A DNA stretch of 64,000 nucleotides from Sphaerisporangium sp040683095 (lineage in GTDB: Bacteria; Actinomycetota; Actinomycetes; Streptosporangiales; Streptosporangiaceae). The position numbers and the translations under genes are program-made. Location: assembly GCF_040683095.1 (NCBI RefSeq), contig NZ_JBFBCI010000023.1, positions 1-64,000 on the forward strand. Reading direction: 5' to 3'. Positions 50,702 to 58,638 of this stretch are shown one piece after another. Position 1 is the first letter of the stretch. Every line of letters starts with the position of its first letter. The notes below the pieces were generated by a model. It was not told the origin of the DNA. It searched no databases and was given only the letters and a program-made list of their open reading frames with translations.

Positions 50702-51378
50702 GCGGCACCTCCTAGATCATCTGAGTAGCGGGCGGCCAGCAGCGCCCGGCAATGTTCGGCGTTGCCCTCGACACTCACCCGAAGGGCGTTGGCGAAGCGC
50801 AGGTATTGATCGACGCGCTCGGCGGGGACCCTGCCCCCGTCCGGATCGGTGAGCATCCACGCGTCGGGACCGGCCGGCAGGCCGATCGCGGCGCGGGCCC
50901 GCTCGTACGCGGCCACGAGGGCGGAAGGAGGCAGGTCGCCGAGCCTGAGGCCGGTCAGGTCGGCCGTGGTCCACCCCTGGGTGAGCAGATCACGGCAGAG
51001 GCGGCCCTGCGCCGCGACGAAGGCCTTGCGCCGGAAGACGCTCCGCAGTTCGGTCAGGTCCCCGTCGGTCAGGCCGGGGAACGTCGCCTCGAACCCGTGG
51101 CCCACCCCCTCTCTGATCTCGCCCGCGGTGAAGTGGTCGGCGAGATCGACCCGCACTTCGGTGACTCCGGGCAGTGCCCGAAGCGCGGCGTCCGCGTCGC
51201 CGACCATCATGAAGACGAAGTTGGGCGCGCAGAAGTACGTCGGGAGCCGAAGCTCCGCGTGGACGGCGCCGCCGTCCACGCGGAGCATCCGCACAAACCC
51301 CAGGTCGGTGATGGGCTCGTCCAGTTCCGGGTCGCGGACCTGGCCGAGCGCCGCCCAGGCAGCCTGGCGGCTGATCAC
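50698..51378 (-). CDS. DUF59/MIP18-domain protein of the mim operon
   Basis: The 226-residue protein starts with a metal-sulfur cluster assembly domain (LGQVRDPELDEPITDLGFVR, residues 10-29; PTYFCAPNFVFMM near 46). A C-terminal domain of about 120 residues follows that has no recognised motif. Such DUF59 proteins deliver or repair iron cofactors. The same gene occurs in mycobacterial and rhodococcal propane monooxygenase operons, suggesting a role in maturing the diiron enzyme or its reductase. Its ends overlap both neighbours by 4 bases. Confidence 0.85.
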   Translation of the reverse strand: MISRQAAWAALGQVRDPELDEPITDLGFVRMLRVDGGAVHAELRLPTYFCAPNFVFMMVGDADAALRALPGVTEVRVDLADHFTAGEIREGVGHGFEATFPGLTDGDLTELRSVFRRKAFVAAQGRLCRDLLTQGWTTADLTGLRLGDLPPSALVAAYERARAAIGLPAGPDAWMLTDPDGGRVPAERVDQYLRFANALRVSVEGNAEHCRALLAARYSDDLGGAA

Positions 51379-52397
51379 GATCGGCCCCCGGGCGCGGCAC
51401 CCGCCGGCACGGAGTCGAGCTGGGCTTCGGCGGGAACCTTGAGGTCGTACAGGCGGGCGGCGTTGAGGCCGAGGATCCGCTTCTTGGCCTCGACGCTGAG
51501 CGTGCCGTACTCGCCCTGTATGTCCTCCGGGATCTGGAAGTCGACGAACTGCTCCACCAGCCAGCGCGGGCTCCAGATCGCGTAGTCGCTGCCGAACACG
51601 AGCCTGTCCTCGCCGAGCCAGTAGAGCAGTTCGCCGATGATCTGGGCGAAATAGCGGGGCCGGCTGTGGAGGAACGGCATGGCCACCGCGAGCCCGCCGT
51701 ACACGTTGGGCTCCTGCTTGGCGATCCAGCAGAAGTCCTCCAGGCGGGGCAGCCCCACATGCTCGACGATGAAGTTCAGGTCAGGGAAGGCGGTGGCCAC
51801 ATCGTCGATGTCGGCGACGTCGAAGGCGTCGCGGTTCAGCGGCCAGATCGTCGGGCCCTTGTGCACGTGGATGTTGACGATGCCGAGCTCCCGGCACTTC
51901 TCCAGGTAGCGGTACGCCTCGGGATCGGAGAGCTTGTACCCCTTGGAGTCCCCCTTCCACTCGGCCGTGTAGAGCTTGACGCCCTTGAGCCCGTAGCGCT
52001 CGGCCTTCTGCTCCAGCACCCGCAGGCCCTCGTCGCCGTCGCGCGGGTCGAAGGAACCGTTCAGCACGAACCGGTCCGGGTGCCGCTCCTTCACTACGGC
52101 GTTGCGCTCGGTCGTGTTGAAGCCCTCGCCCGGGTAGAAGTCGCGCAGGTAGGTCGGCTGGAAGATGGCCATGTCCACGTAGCCCGTTTCGAACAGGTCG
52201 TGGATCAGGTCCTCCTCGGTGTACTTGCAGAACTTCTCTAACGGCCAGACCCACTCGGCCGGACTGAGGCTCGTCTGGTAGTTGTAGAAGCACTCGATGA
52301 AGCCCTCGCCGTACCGGTTGCGGTTCTCCGGGCTGGCGTTCCAGTAGTGGACGTGGCCGTCCACCACGTAGTAGCTCACGCCGTCCTTGTGGTACAT
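51375..52397 (-). CDS. Amidohydrolase-family protein of the mim operon
   Basis: This metal-dependent TIM-barrel hydrolase has 340 residues. Visible are VDGHVHYWNASPENRNRYGE near residue 13 (HxH metal ligands), VNIHVHKGP near 175, FIVEHVGLP near 211 and VFGSDYAIWSP near 268 with the late metal aspartate. It belongs to the amidohydrolase-2 group (decarboxylase-like). A homologue is a fixed member of mim/prm operons, where it is required for normal propane growth, but its reaction is not established. The start overlap with the coupling protein region is avoided by 10 bases. Confidence 0.9.
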   Translation of the reverse strand: MYHKDGVSYYVVDGHVHYWNASPENRNRYGEGFIECFYNYQTSLSPAEWVWPLEKFCKYTEEDLIHDLFETGYVDMAIFQPTYLRDFYPGEGFNTTERNAVVKERHPDRFVLNGSFDPRDGDEGLRVLEQKAERYGLKGVKLYTAEWKGDSKGYKLSDPEAYRYLEKCRELGIVNIHVHKGPTIWPLNRDAFDVADIDDVATAFPDLNFIVEHVGLPRLEDFCWIAKQEPNVYGGLAVAMPFLHSRPRYFAQIIGELLYWLGEDRLVFGSDYAIWSPRWLVEQFVDFQIPEDIQGEYGTLSVEAKKRILGLNAARLYDLKVPAEAQLDSVPAGAAPGGRS

Positions 52398-52407
52398 GCC
52401 GGGCTCC

Positions 52408-52752
52408 TCACTGGACCGGGCGCAGGTCGAAGTCGATGTACTCCGCCGCGTCCTCGGGGTTGGCGAACAGGAAGGTGCGGTCGTCGAGGTGCACCATGCG
52501 GCCGTAGTGGGTGGACATGATCTCCTCGAAGTCGGCGGGGCCGAACTCGAATCCGATGGCGTCGGAGATCTCGTCGAAGTCGAACTCGATCTTCCCCTCG
52601 CCGTCCACCCGGATCATGGAGGGGTACTCGCTGACCGTGACGCCGGGCTTGCCGCGCATCACGTCCGCCACGACGTGGCCGTTCTGGTTGTTCATCAGCG
52701 TGACGCCGCACCTGTTGGACGACGTCGGGTTCGCCGCACCGAACGCACTCAC
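52408..52752 (-). CDS. mimD: MmoB/DmpM-type coupling protein of the propane monooxygenase
   Basis: The 114-residue regulatory protein matches the effector of soluble diiron monooxygenases (RCGVTLMNNQNGHVVADVMR near 16-35; DEISDAIGFEFGPADFEEIM near 65-84). It binds the hydroxylase and tunes oxygen activation. The start is GTG 52752, overlapping the small-subunit stop as GTGA, so translation is coupled. Confidence 0.9.
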   Translation of the reverse strand: MSAFGAANPTSSNRCGVTLMNNQNGHVVADVMRGKPGVTVSEYPSMIRVDGEGKIEFDFDEISDAIGFEFGPADFEEIMSTHYGRMVHLDDRTFLFANPEDAAEYIDFDLRPVQ

Positions 52753-53858
52753 TGGTTCAGCTCCTTCGGCTCGTTCAGACCAAGGTCGGACAGCAGGCCG
52801 CGGAGACGGTCCTTGGCCCGGTCAAGGGACTCTTCGAAGCGCAGCACCTTCTCCGCCGGCTGCGACCAGAGCGGCTGGAGCCGCCGCGTCGCGTCGAGGC
52901 TCACGGGCACCCACCGGGTCAGCCAGCCGGCGACCACCTCGGCGTTGGCCGCGCCGTACCGCTCGTCGCGCAGCAGCAGCGAGAAGAGCGTGCGGGACGC
53001 GCGCAGGTCGCGGTCGTAGTCATGCTCGCCCGTCCCCATGACGGTCGGCGTGGCGTAGTCGCCGTTCCTGGCGGAGATCTGCATCACCAGATGGCTGCGG
53101 AACAACTCGCCCACGAGGGGCTCGAAGACGAAATTGGTGGCGAAGACGGCCTCGGCCCAGTCCTCGATCGCCGTCAACCGCTCGACGTTCTCCCGCACCC
53201 CCTGCCAGATCGGGTCGGTGTGCCAGACGTCGCGGTGCGCCGTCCCGTCGAAGTCCGGGAGGTTCTCGCTCAGCTCGAGGTTGTAGAGGGCGAGGTCCTG
53301 CGCGAAGCGCAGCTTGTGCGTGCCGTTGACGGCGAGCGCGGTGTTGATCATGTTGGTGGGGGCAGACCGCTGGGTCGACACGAACACGTGCATGCCGAGC
53401 CCGTTCTCGGCGTGCATCCAGGCGCCCACGTGCCGTTCGACGAACGTGGTCCAGCTCCGCGTCCACGCACGGTAGGCACCGGCCCGGCGCGCGTTGTCGA
53501 GGTTGAGCTGGGTCTGCCGCACGATGCTCGAGTTGTTGCGGTAGATCGTCTGCTCCCATTCCTCGTTCGGGTCGAGGAAGGCGTGCCAGTTGCCGGACCG
53601 CAGCGCCGTCCAGTCCTGGGGGTAGCCGGCGTCGCCGTTGGCGAAGGAGTAGATCCAGCCCTGGGTGAGGTGCCTGTCAGGGTCGGGCTGCACGTCGAAG
53701 GTGACATCCTCGTACATCGACGCGCGCAGCTTCTTCGGCTTGAAGTAGTTGAACGCCCGGCTGGTGGAACTGGGGAAGGTCAACGCCCCGGCCTCGGCGT
53801 CGGTGAGCTCCGGCTTGGGGAAGCTCCTCTGCGCCTTTTGCTCGGTAGGAGTCGCCAC
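52749..53858 (-). CDS. mimC: Propane monooxygenase hydroxylase small (beta) subunit
   Basis: The 369-residue helical protein of the diiron hydroxylase beta family has RAFNYFKPKKLRASMYEDVT near residue 30 and WHAFLDPNEEWEQTIYRNNS near 90. MHAENGLGMHVFVSTQRSAP near 145 is also typical. It lacks the iron ligands and packs against the alpha subunit. GTG 53858 is chosen because AGGAG lies seven bases upstream; the frame is open further up but not conserved in character. Confidence 0.92.
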   Translation of the reverse strand: MATPTEQKAQRSFPKPELTDAEAGALTFPSSTSRAFNYFKPKKLRASMYEDVTFDVQPDPDRHLTQGWIYSFANGDAGYPQDWTALRSGNWHAFLDPNEEWEQTIYRNNSSIVRQTQLNLDNARRAGAYRAWTRSWTTFVERHVGAWMHAENGLGMHVFVSTQRSAPTNMINTALAVNGTHKLRFAQDLALYNLELSENLPDFDGTAHRDVWHTDPIWQGVRENVERLTAIEDWAEAVFATNFVFEPLVGELFRSHLVMQISARNGDYATPTVMGTGEHDYDRDLRASRTLFSLLLRDERYGAANAEVVAGWLTRWVPVSLDATRRLQPLWSQPAEKVLRFEESLDRAKDRLRGLLSDLGLNEPKELNQ

Positions 53859-53896
53859 GGCTGTGCTCCTGTTCTGCTCGGTACGGCCGCGGGCCG

Positions 53897-54898
53897 TCAC
53901 TGCGATCCCGCGGTGGTGGTGAACTTGTCGAAGTAGATGCGCTCGCGTGGCACGCCCTTGCTTTCCAGCAGGGGGATCGCCGCGTCGATCATGGGTGGAG
54001 GTCCGCACAGGTAGGCGTCGACCTCGGACAGGTCGTCTTCGGCCCGGTCCAGCGCCTCGGTGACCAGTCCGCCGCCCTCCTCCGACAACACGGGCACGAA
54101 CCTGAAGCCCGGCAGGTCGCTCTCGAATCCCGCCATGAGGTCCAGGTGGAACAGGTCGCGCGCCGTACGGGCCCCGTAGTAGTACCGCGCTCCACGCCGG
54201 ATGCCCTGTTCGCGCATCTGGGTGAGCAGGGAGAGGATCGGCGCCATGCCGGCGCCGCCGCCGACGAAGACGATGTCCCTGGCCGACTTCTCCCGCAGGG
54301 TGAACGTGCCGTACGGGCCCTTCACCTGGAGCGTGTCACCGGGGTGAAGGCCTTCCCGCAGCAGTCCGGAGAACCTCCCGCCGGGATAGCACTTGATGAT
54401 GAAGTCGAGGTGGTCTCTCCCGACATTCGCCATGGAGAACGAACGCCACTCGTCGGCGCCGGGGATCCGGACGTCGACGTACTGCCCCGGGGTGAACGGC
54501 ACCTCTTCCGCCGGCACCAGCCGCAGAGCGGTGATGTCGTGGGTGAGGGGGGTGATTTCAGCGACCTCGGTGTCCACCAGCCTGGGGGGCACCCCGGCGT
54601 GGATCATCTCTTCGTCGTAGTTGATCAGCTCGATCTGGAGGTCGCTGTAGGCGTGCGCCTTGCACAGCAGGACATAGCCCTCCTCGCTTTCGTAGTCCGC
54701 GAGCGCGAACGTGGAGTAGCGGTCCATCTGCAGGTCGCCGTCGAGCAGGAAGGACTTGCACGACGAGCACTGACCCTCCTTGCAGCCGTGCATCAGCATG
54801 ACGCCCTGGCGGAAGGCCGCGTCGAGGATGGTCTCCTCCTCCTCGACCTCGATCTCCACATCGACCGGCTCGAACCGGACCCGGTGCTTGTCTCCCAT
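53897..54898 (-). CDS. mimB: Propane monooxygenase reductase (2Fe-2S/FAD)
   Basis: The 333-residue protein carries an N-terminal ferredoxin domain with CKEGQCSSCKSFL near residue 39 and a fourth cysteine in LLCKAHA. An FAD-binding domain (WRSFSMANVG near 150) and an NADH-binding domain (IVFVGGGAGMAPILSLL near 208) follow. It passes electrons from NADH to the diiron hydroxylase. GGGAG precedes ATG 54898, and 38 bases separate it from the small-subunit start. Confidence 0.93.
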   Translation of the reverse strand: MGDKHRVRFEPVDVEIEVEEEETILDAAFRQGVMLMHGCKEGQCSSCKSFLLDGDLQMDRYSTFALADYESEEGYVLLCKAHAYSDLQIELINYDEEMIHAGVPPRLVDTEVAEITPLTHDITALRLVPAEEVPFTPGQYVDVRIPGADEWRSFSMANVGRDHLDFIIKCYPGGRFSGLLREGLHPGDTLQVKGPYGTFTLREKSARDIVFVGGGAGMAPILSLLTQMREQGIRRGARYYYGARTARDLFHLDLMAGFESDLPGFRFVPVLSEEGGGLVTEALDRAEDDLSEVDAYLCGPPPMIDAAIPLLESKGVPRERIYFDKFTTTAGSQ

Positions 54899-54974
54899 GT
54901 GGTCTTCTCCCTCGTGGGCTTCCTGACCGGGGGCGCGGCAGATCCCGCGACGGTTCCGCGCCCCCGCCTCCGGG

Positions 54975-56612
54975 TCAGACCCGCGTTACGTTGGGGTTCG
55001 CGCGATACTCGGCGAGATGCGCCGCGCGCTGCTCGGAGGTCATCTCGTTGAGCGTGACGTTCGGGCTCGGGAACGGCAGGCCGCGGACGTCGTCGAGGGT
55101 CCAGAGCTTCTTCGGGTCATCGAGATCCACATGCGGCTGCGGGACGAGCGTCTTCCCGTCGTCGCGGACGTAGCCGAGGTCCTTGATGATGTCGGCGAGG
55201 TCCCAGCCGTGGTAGAGGGTCTCCCACTCGCGCTTGCCGGTCAGCCGGCCCATGGACGGCGTGTCCCGGCCCTCGTAGGTGGGCCGGAAGGCCACGCTGT
55301 CGGTCCAGTGGCAGGTCTCCGAACAGTAGGTGCGCCACTGGCCGTCGACCTCGTCGGCGATCATGTCTTCGCGGATGAGGCAGGGCACCATGCAGGTCCA
55401 GCAGCGGTGCGGGTACTGGTATCCGACCTCCTCGAAGGCGATCGGCTTGTTCCGCCCCGGGTGGCGCAGCCGGTTGTAGGCCTCCCACCAACGGCCGTAC
55501 TGGTTGTACCAACCGGGGTACTTGTGCTCGAACCACTCGAAGTCATCGTCGGTCATCCCGTCGATCCGCCAGAAGTTCACCGGCCACCCCGTGGCGAAGA
55601 ACTGCGCGACCTTGTGGACGTAGCCCTTGTTGTAGATCCGGTTCCAGGCCTCCTCGACCAGTTCGTGCGGGATCTTCAGGCCGTACTTCTCCAGCGGGAT
55701 GAGGTAGCTGCGGTAGTAGTCGTCGTAGATCCACCGCCGCCACATCTCGGCATAGCTGTCGCGGTCCTTGCGGCGGTCCTTCGTGCCGTACTCGATGAAG
55801 GTGCCGATGGCCGCGTCGACCACGCAGTGGTTGTTCCACCAGGCGTAGCGCAGGTCGCGCTCCAGAAGCTGCCGGTTCTCCTCGTCGGCCAGTGCCATCA
55901 GCAGGATCGAGTAGCCGTTGCTGATGTGCCGCGACTCGTCCGACTGGACCGAGTGGAACACCGTGGGCAGCAGGTAGTCGCCGTTGGCCGACGCCTCCGA
56001 CGGCATCGCGACGAACAGCGTGTTGGTGAACGCGGTCTCGGCGACCAGGGTCAGATAGACATTGGCCGCGGTGATCGCGTCTCCGGTGATGAACCCCTCA
56101 CCGAACTGCCGCCCGATGGTGCCCGCGTAGCAGTTGGCGAAGGCCTTCTCGCTGATATCGAAGCCGGCCGGGTCGATGTAGTGGTTCATGTACAGCCGCT
56201 TGAGGTTCATCTGGATCGTCGAGTGCCGGACCTCGTCGATCATCTGTACGGCCAGGCCGTTGTGGATCTCGGGGTTCGGCACCGCCCCGATGGCCATGGG
56301 CATGGCCCGCGCCGCCGAGATCTCCGGGAACGGGATGATGGACAGGAACAGCTTCTGCCACTCCATCCACCGCTGCTGGACCTGGCGGAACATGTTGCCG
56401 CGTATGGCCCCGTCCATCGCCCCGAACACGCGGTTGTCCTTCTCCTCCTCCATCGGGAAGTAGGACCGCAGGACCTGCTTGAGCGGGTCCTTCTTGGGGG
56501 ACTTGTCGAACCTGTAGTCGGTGGCGAAACGCGTGGCTGGCGTCGCGAAGGTCGGCTCCCAGGAGAGCTCGGTGATCTTCTGGTGCGCCTTGGTGAGACT
56601 CTGTCGGCTCAC
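54975..56612 (-). CDS. mimA: Propane monooxygenase hydroxylase large (alpha) subunit
   Basis: The 545-residue catalytic subunit of a soluble diiron monooxygenase has the paired iron-binding motifs IDEVRHSTIQ (near residue 135) and SDESRHISNG (near 230). A cysteine-rich CWTCMVPCLI segment lies near 405. Members of this subfamily hydroxylate propane at C-2, acetone and phenol. It is the first gene of the leftward operon A-B-C-D-amidohydrolase-DUF59-adh-groEL, the same order as in Mycobacterium smegmatis. The start is GTG 56612, five bases behind GGGAG. Confidence 0.94.
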   Translation of the reverse strand: MSRQSLTKAHQKITELSWEPTFATPATRFATDYRFDKSPKKDPLKQVLRSYFPMEEEKDNRVFGAMDGAIRGNMFRQVQQRWMEWQKLFLSIIPFPEISAARAMPMAIGAVPNPEIHNGLAVQMIDEVRHSTIQMNLKRLYMNHYIDPAGFDISEKAFANCYAGTIGRQFGEGFITGDAITAANVYLTLVAETAFTNTLFVAMPSEASANGDYLLPTVFHSVQSDESRHISNGYSILLMALADEENRQLLERDLRYAWWNNHCVVDAAIGTFIEYGTKDRRKDRDSYAEMWRRWIYDDYYRSYLIPLEKYGLKIPHELVEEAWNRIYNKGYVHKVAQFFATGWPVNFWRIDGMTDDDFEWFEHKYPGWYNQYGRWWEAYNRLRHPGRNKPIAFEEVGYQYPHRCWTCMVPCLIREDMIADEVDGQWRTYCSETCHWTDSVAFRPTYEGRDTPSMGRLTGKREWETLYHGWDLADIIKDLGYVRDDGKTLVPQPHVDLDDPKKLWTLDDVRGLPFPSPNVTLNEMTSEQRAAHLAEYRANPNVTRV

Positions 56613-56678
56613 GTCGTCTCCCTGCTTTCCGGTCGGAATCACGACACGGCCATGACAGCGGAGACGGAGACGACGCGG

Positions 56679-56695
56679 CGTCTCATCTTGAGACG
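56679..56695. promoter_or_regulatory. Palindrome upstream of the mim operon (candidate operator)
   Basis: CGTCTCA-TCT-TGAGACG is a perfect 7-bp inverted repeat, 67 bases upstream of the mimA start and in the divergent spacer shared with the AcoR/MimR-like regulator. Its position suits binding of that regulator. I see no sigma-54 -24/-12 promoter nearby, as expected for actinomycetes. Confidence 0.55.
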
Positions 56696-56810
56696 GGCAG
56701 GGTGACGGCACTCCCTCTACCGTTGGGGTCAACCAGGGCGTAGCCTCGGCGTAACTTCGGTGTCACATTTTGAATCCTTGGTCCGGCGCTCCAGGGAGGC
56801 GATGTCGGTA

Positions 56811-58622
56811 ATGGGTGCCTCGAGGCTGATCGCCCAAGCACGAGAACGCTTCATCGAAGCAGGCGACTTCACTGGTGGGCGCATACGCGAACCAATCGAG
56901 GTCTCTTGGCGCCGTTCCCAGTTCTTCGGCGTGGATGTGGACAAGCTGGATCCCCCGTACCGGCCGGACGTGGATCCCGGCACAGCCCTCAGCCTGGCGG
57001 CGCGGCCTGCCCTGGACCGGCTCGAGTCGGCACTGACCGGAACACCGATGACCGTGATCCTCACCGACGCGCGTGGACGCGTGATCGCGCGCAGAGCGGG
57101 AGAAGAGTCGCTCAACAAGCTCCTCGACCGCATCCGTCTGGCCGTCGGATTCAGTTACGCCGAGGAATATGTGGGGACCAACGGCATCGGCACGGCACTG
57201 GAGGACAAGCGGGCCTCCCACGTTTTCGGCGCCGAGCACTACTCCGCCCGTCTGCAGGGGATGTCGTGCGCGGCGGCGCCCATCCGGCATCCGCTCAGCG
57301 GCCGCGTCGAAGGGGTCATCGACCTCACCTGCCGCTCCGCTCACGCCAGCCCGCTGATGACCGCACTCGTCCAGGAGGCCGCGGCCGATATCGCACACCG
57401 CTTACTGGAGGACAGCACCGAGCGGGAGCGGGCGCTGCTGGCCGAGTTCCTCTCAGCGACGAGAAGGGCCGGCAGACCCGTCGTGACCGTAAGCGACCAG
57501 CTCGTCATCACCAACCCAGCCGCCGCACGCCTTCTTCAGCCGAATGACCAGGTAACGCTCCGCGACCGCGCGCTCGAGCTCCTGGATTCGCGACGAGATA
57601 CGGTGGACAGCATCGTCCTGTCCAGCGGGCAGGTGGCGCGGGTACGCTACCGGCCGATCGAGGTGGGCACGGTCGCCGCGGGGGCGGTGATCGAGATCAA
57701 TCTCAACGACGAACCGGGCCAGAGCATCCGTGTTCCGCCACGGCCTGAGGCTCCCTGGGGCGGCCTGGCCGGCCGGCATCCCTCCTGGCTCAACGTCTGC
57801 CAGCAGGTCGAGACCCGATGCCGCGCGCGTACCTGGACGCTGCTTCTCGGTGAGCCCGGAGTGGGAAAGCTGGCGATCGCGGAAGCCGCCCACCGCCGCT
57901 GCTTCCCCTCGTCTCACGTAGCGGTGCTGGACGCCGCCGACTGCGAGCCGGACGTTCCCGCTTGGCTGGACCTGCTCCGCTCCCACCTGCGCGAGCCTTG
58001 TGCGACCGTCATCCTGCGCCATGTCGATCGCTTGGATCACGCCAGCACACGGCTGCTCACCCTGACGCTGGAAGAGGAGGCCGGGGTCGCGGGATCCGGG
58101 GCATGGGTGACCGCGACCGCGACGGACGAGACCAGTGCCGCGGTGCTGGAGCTTCAGGACTTCTTCCCGGTCACCGTCGCCGTGCCGCCCCTGCGTCACC
58201 ACATCGACGACCTTCGCGAGCTCGTTCCCGCACTACTCCAGCGACGGCAACGCGAACGGCGTGTGACCTGCTCAGGAGAGGCGATGCAAGTGCTGCTGCG
58301 CATGGCATGGCCGGGGAACGTCGCCGAACTCGACCGCGTGCTCGGGGCCGCCCTGCTCAGACGCCGTGCAGGGCTAATCCAGGTCGGTGACCTGCCCGAG
58401 CGGTGCCACGCGATCACGCGCCGGATCCTGACTTCATTGGAAGCGGTCGAGCGTGACGCCATCGCCCGCGCGCTGATCGAAGCAGCCGGCGACAAAGCCA
58501 GGGCGGCGACCCTCCTGGGCATCTCGCGAGCGACGATCTACCGCAAGATCCAGACCTACGGCATCGACGTCCGGGAGCAGGTGACGGCGAGACGCGTGCC
58601 ACAGCCGGGCCCCCGATCGTGA
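56811..58622 (+). CDS. mimR: AcoR/MimR-like transcriptional activator
   Basis: The protein has about 603 residues. A GAF-like sensory domain (about 60-200; GFSYAEEYVGTNGIGTALED is diagnostic of AcoR proteins) is followed by an ATPase domain (about 330-500) with Walker A LLGEPGVGKL. It ends with a Fis-type HTH (AGDKARAATLLGISRATIYR). The GAFTGA loop needed to contact sigma-54 is absent, fitting actinomycete MimR-type regulators. Divergence from mimA and the shared operator-like palindrome point to control of the monooxygenase by its substrate. ATG 56811 has AGGGAGG 11 bases upstream; ATG 56802 and GTG 56760 are alternatives. Confidence 0.87.
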   Translation: MGASRLIAQARERFIEAGDFTGGRIREPIEVSWRRSQFFGVDVDKLDPPYRPDVDPGTALSLAARPALDRLESALTGTPMTVILTDARGRVIARRAGEESLNKLLDRIRLAVGFSYAEEYVGTNGIGTALEDKRASHVFGAEHYSARLQGMSCAAAPIRHPLSGRVEGVIDLTCRSAHASPLMTALVQEAAADIAHRLLEDSTERERALLAEFLSATRRAGRPVVTVSDQLVITNPAAARLLQPNDQVTLRDRALELLDSRRDTVDSIVLSSGQVARVRYRPIEVGTVAAGAVIEINLNDEPGQSIRVPPRPEAPWGGLAGRHPSWLNVCQQVETRCRARTWTLLLGEPGVGKLAIAEAAHRRCFPSSHVAVLDAADCEPDVPAWLDLLRSHLREPCATVILRHVDRLDHASTRLLTLTLEEEAGVAGSGAWVTATATDETSAAVLELQDFFPVTVAVPPLRHHIDDLRELVPALLQRRQRERRVTCSGEAMQVLLRMAWPGNVAELDRVLGAALLRRRAGLIQVGDLPERCHAITRRILTSLEAVERDAIARALIEAAGDKARAATLLGISRATIYRKIQTYGIDVREQVTARRVPQPGPRS

Positions 58623-58638
58623 CGACCCGGCTGAGCGG

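Noticed and set aside
56613..56810. Search for a sigma-54 -24/-12 promoter upstream of mimA
   Set aside because: No GG-N10-GC element is convincing, and the regulator lacks the GAFTGA loop that sigma-54 activation requires.
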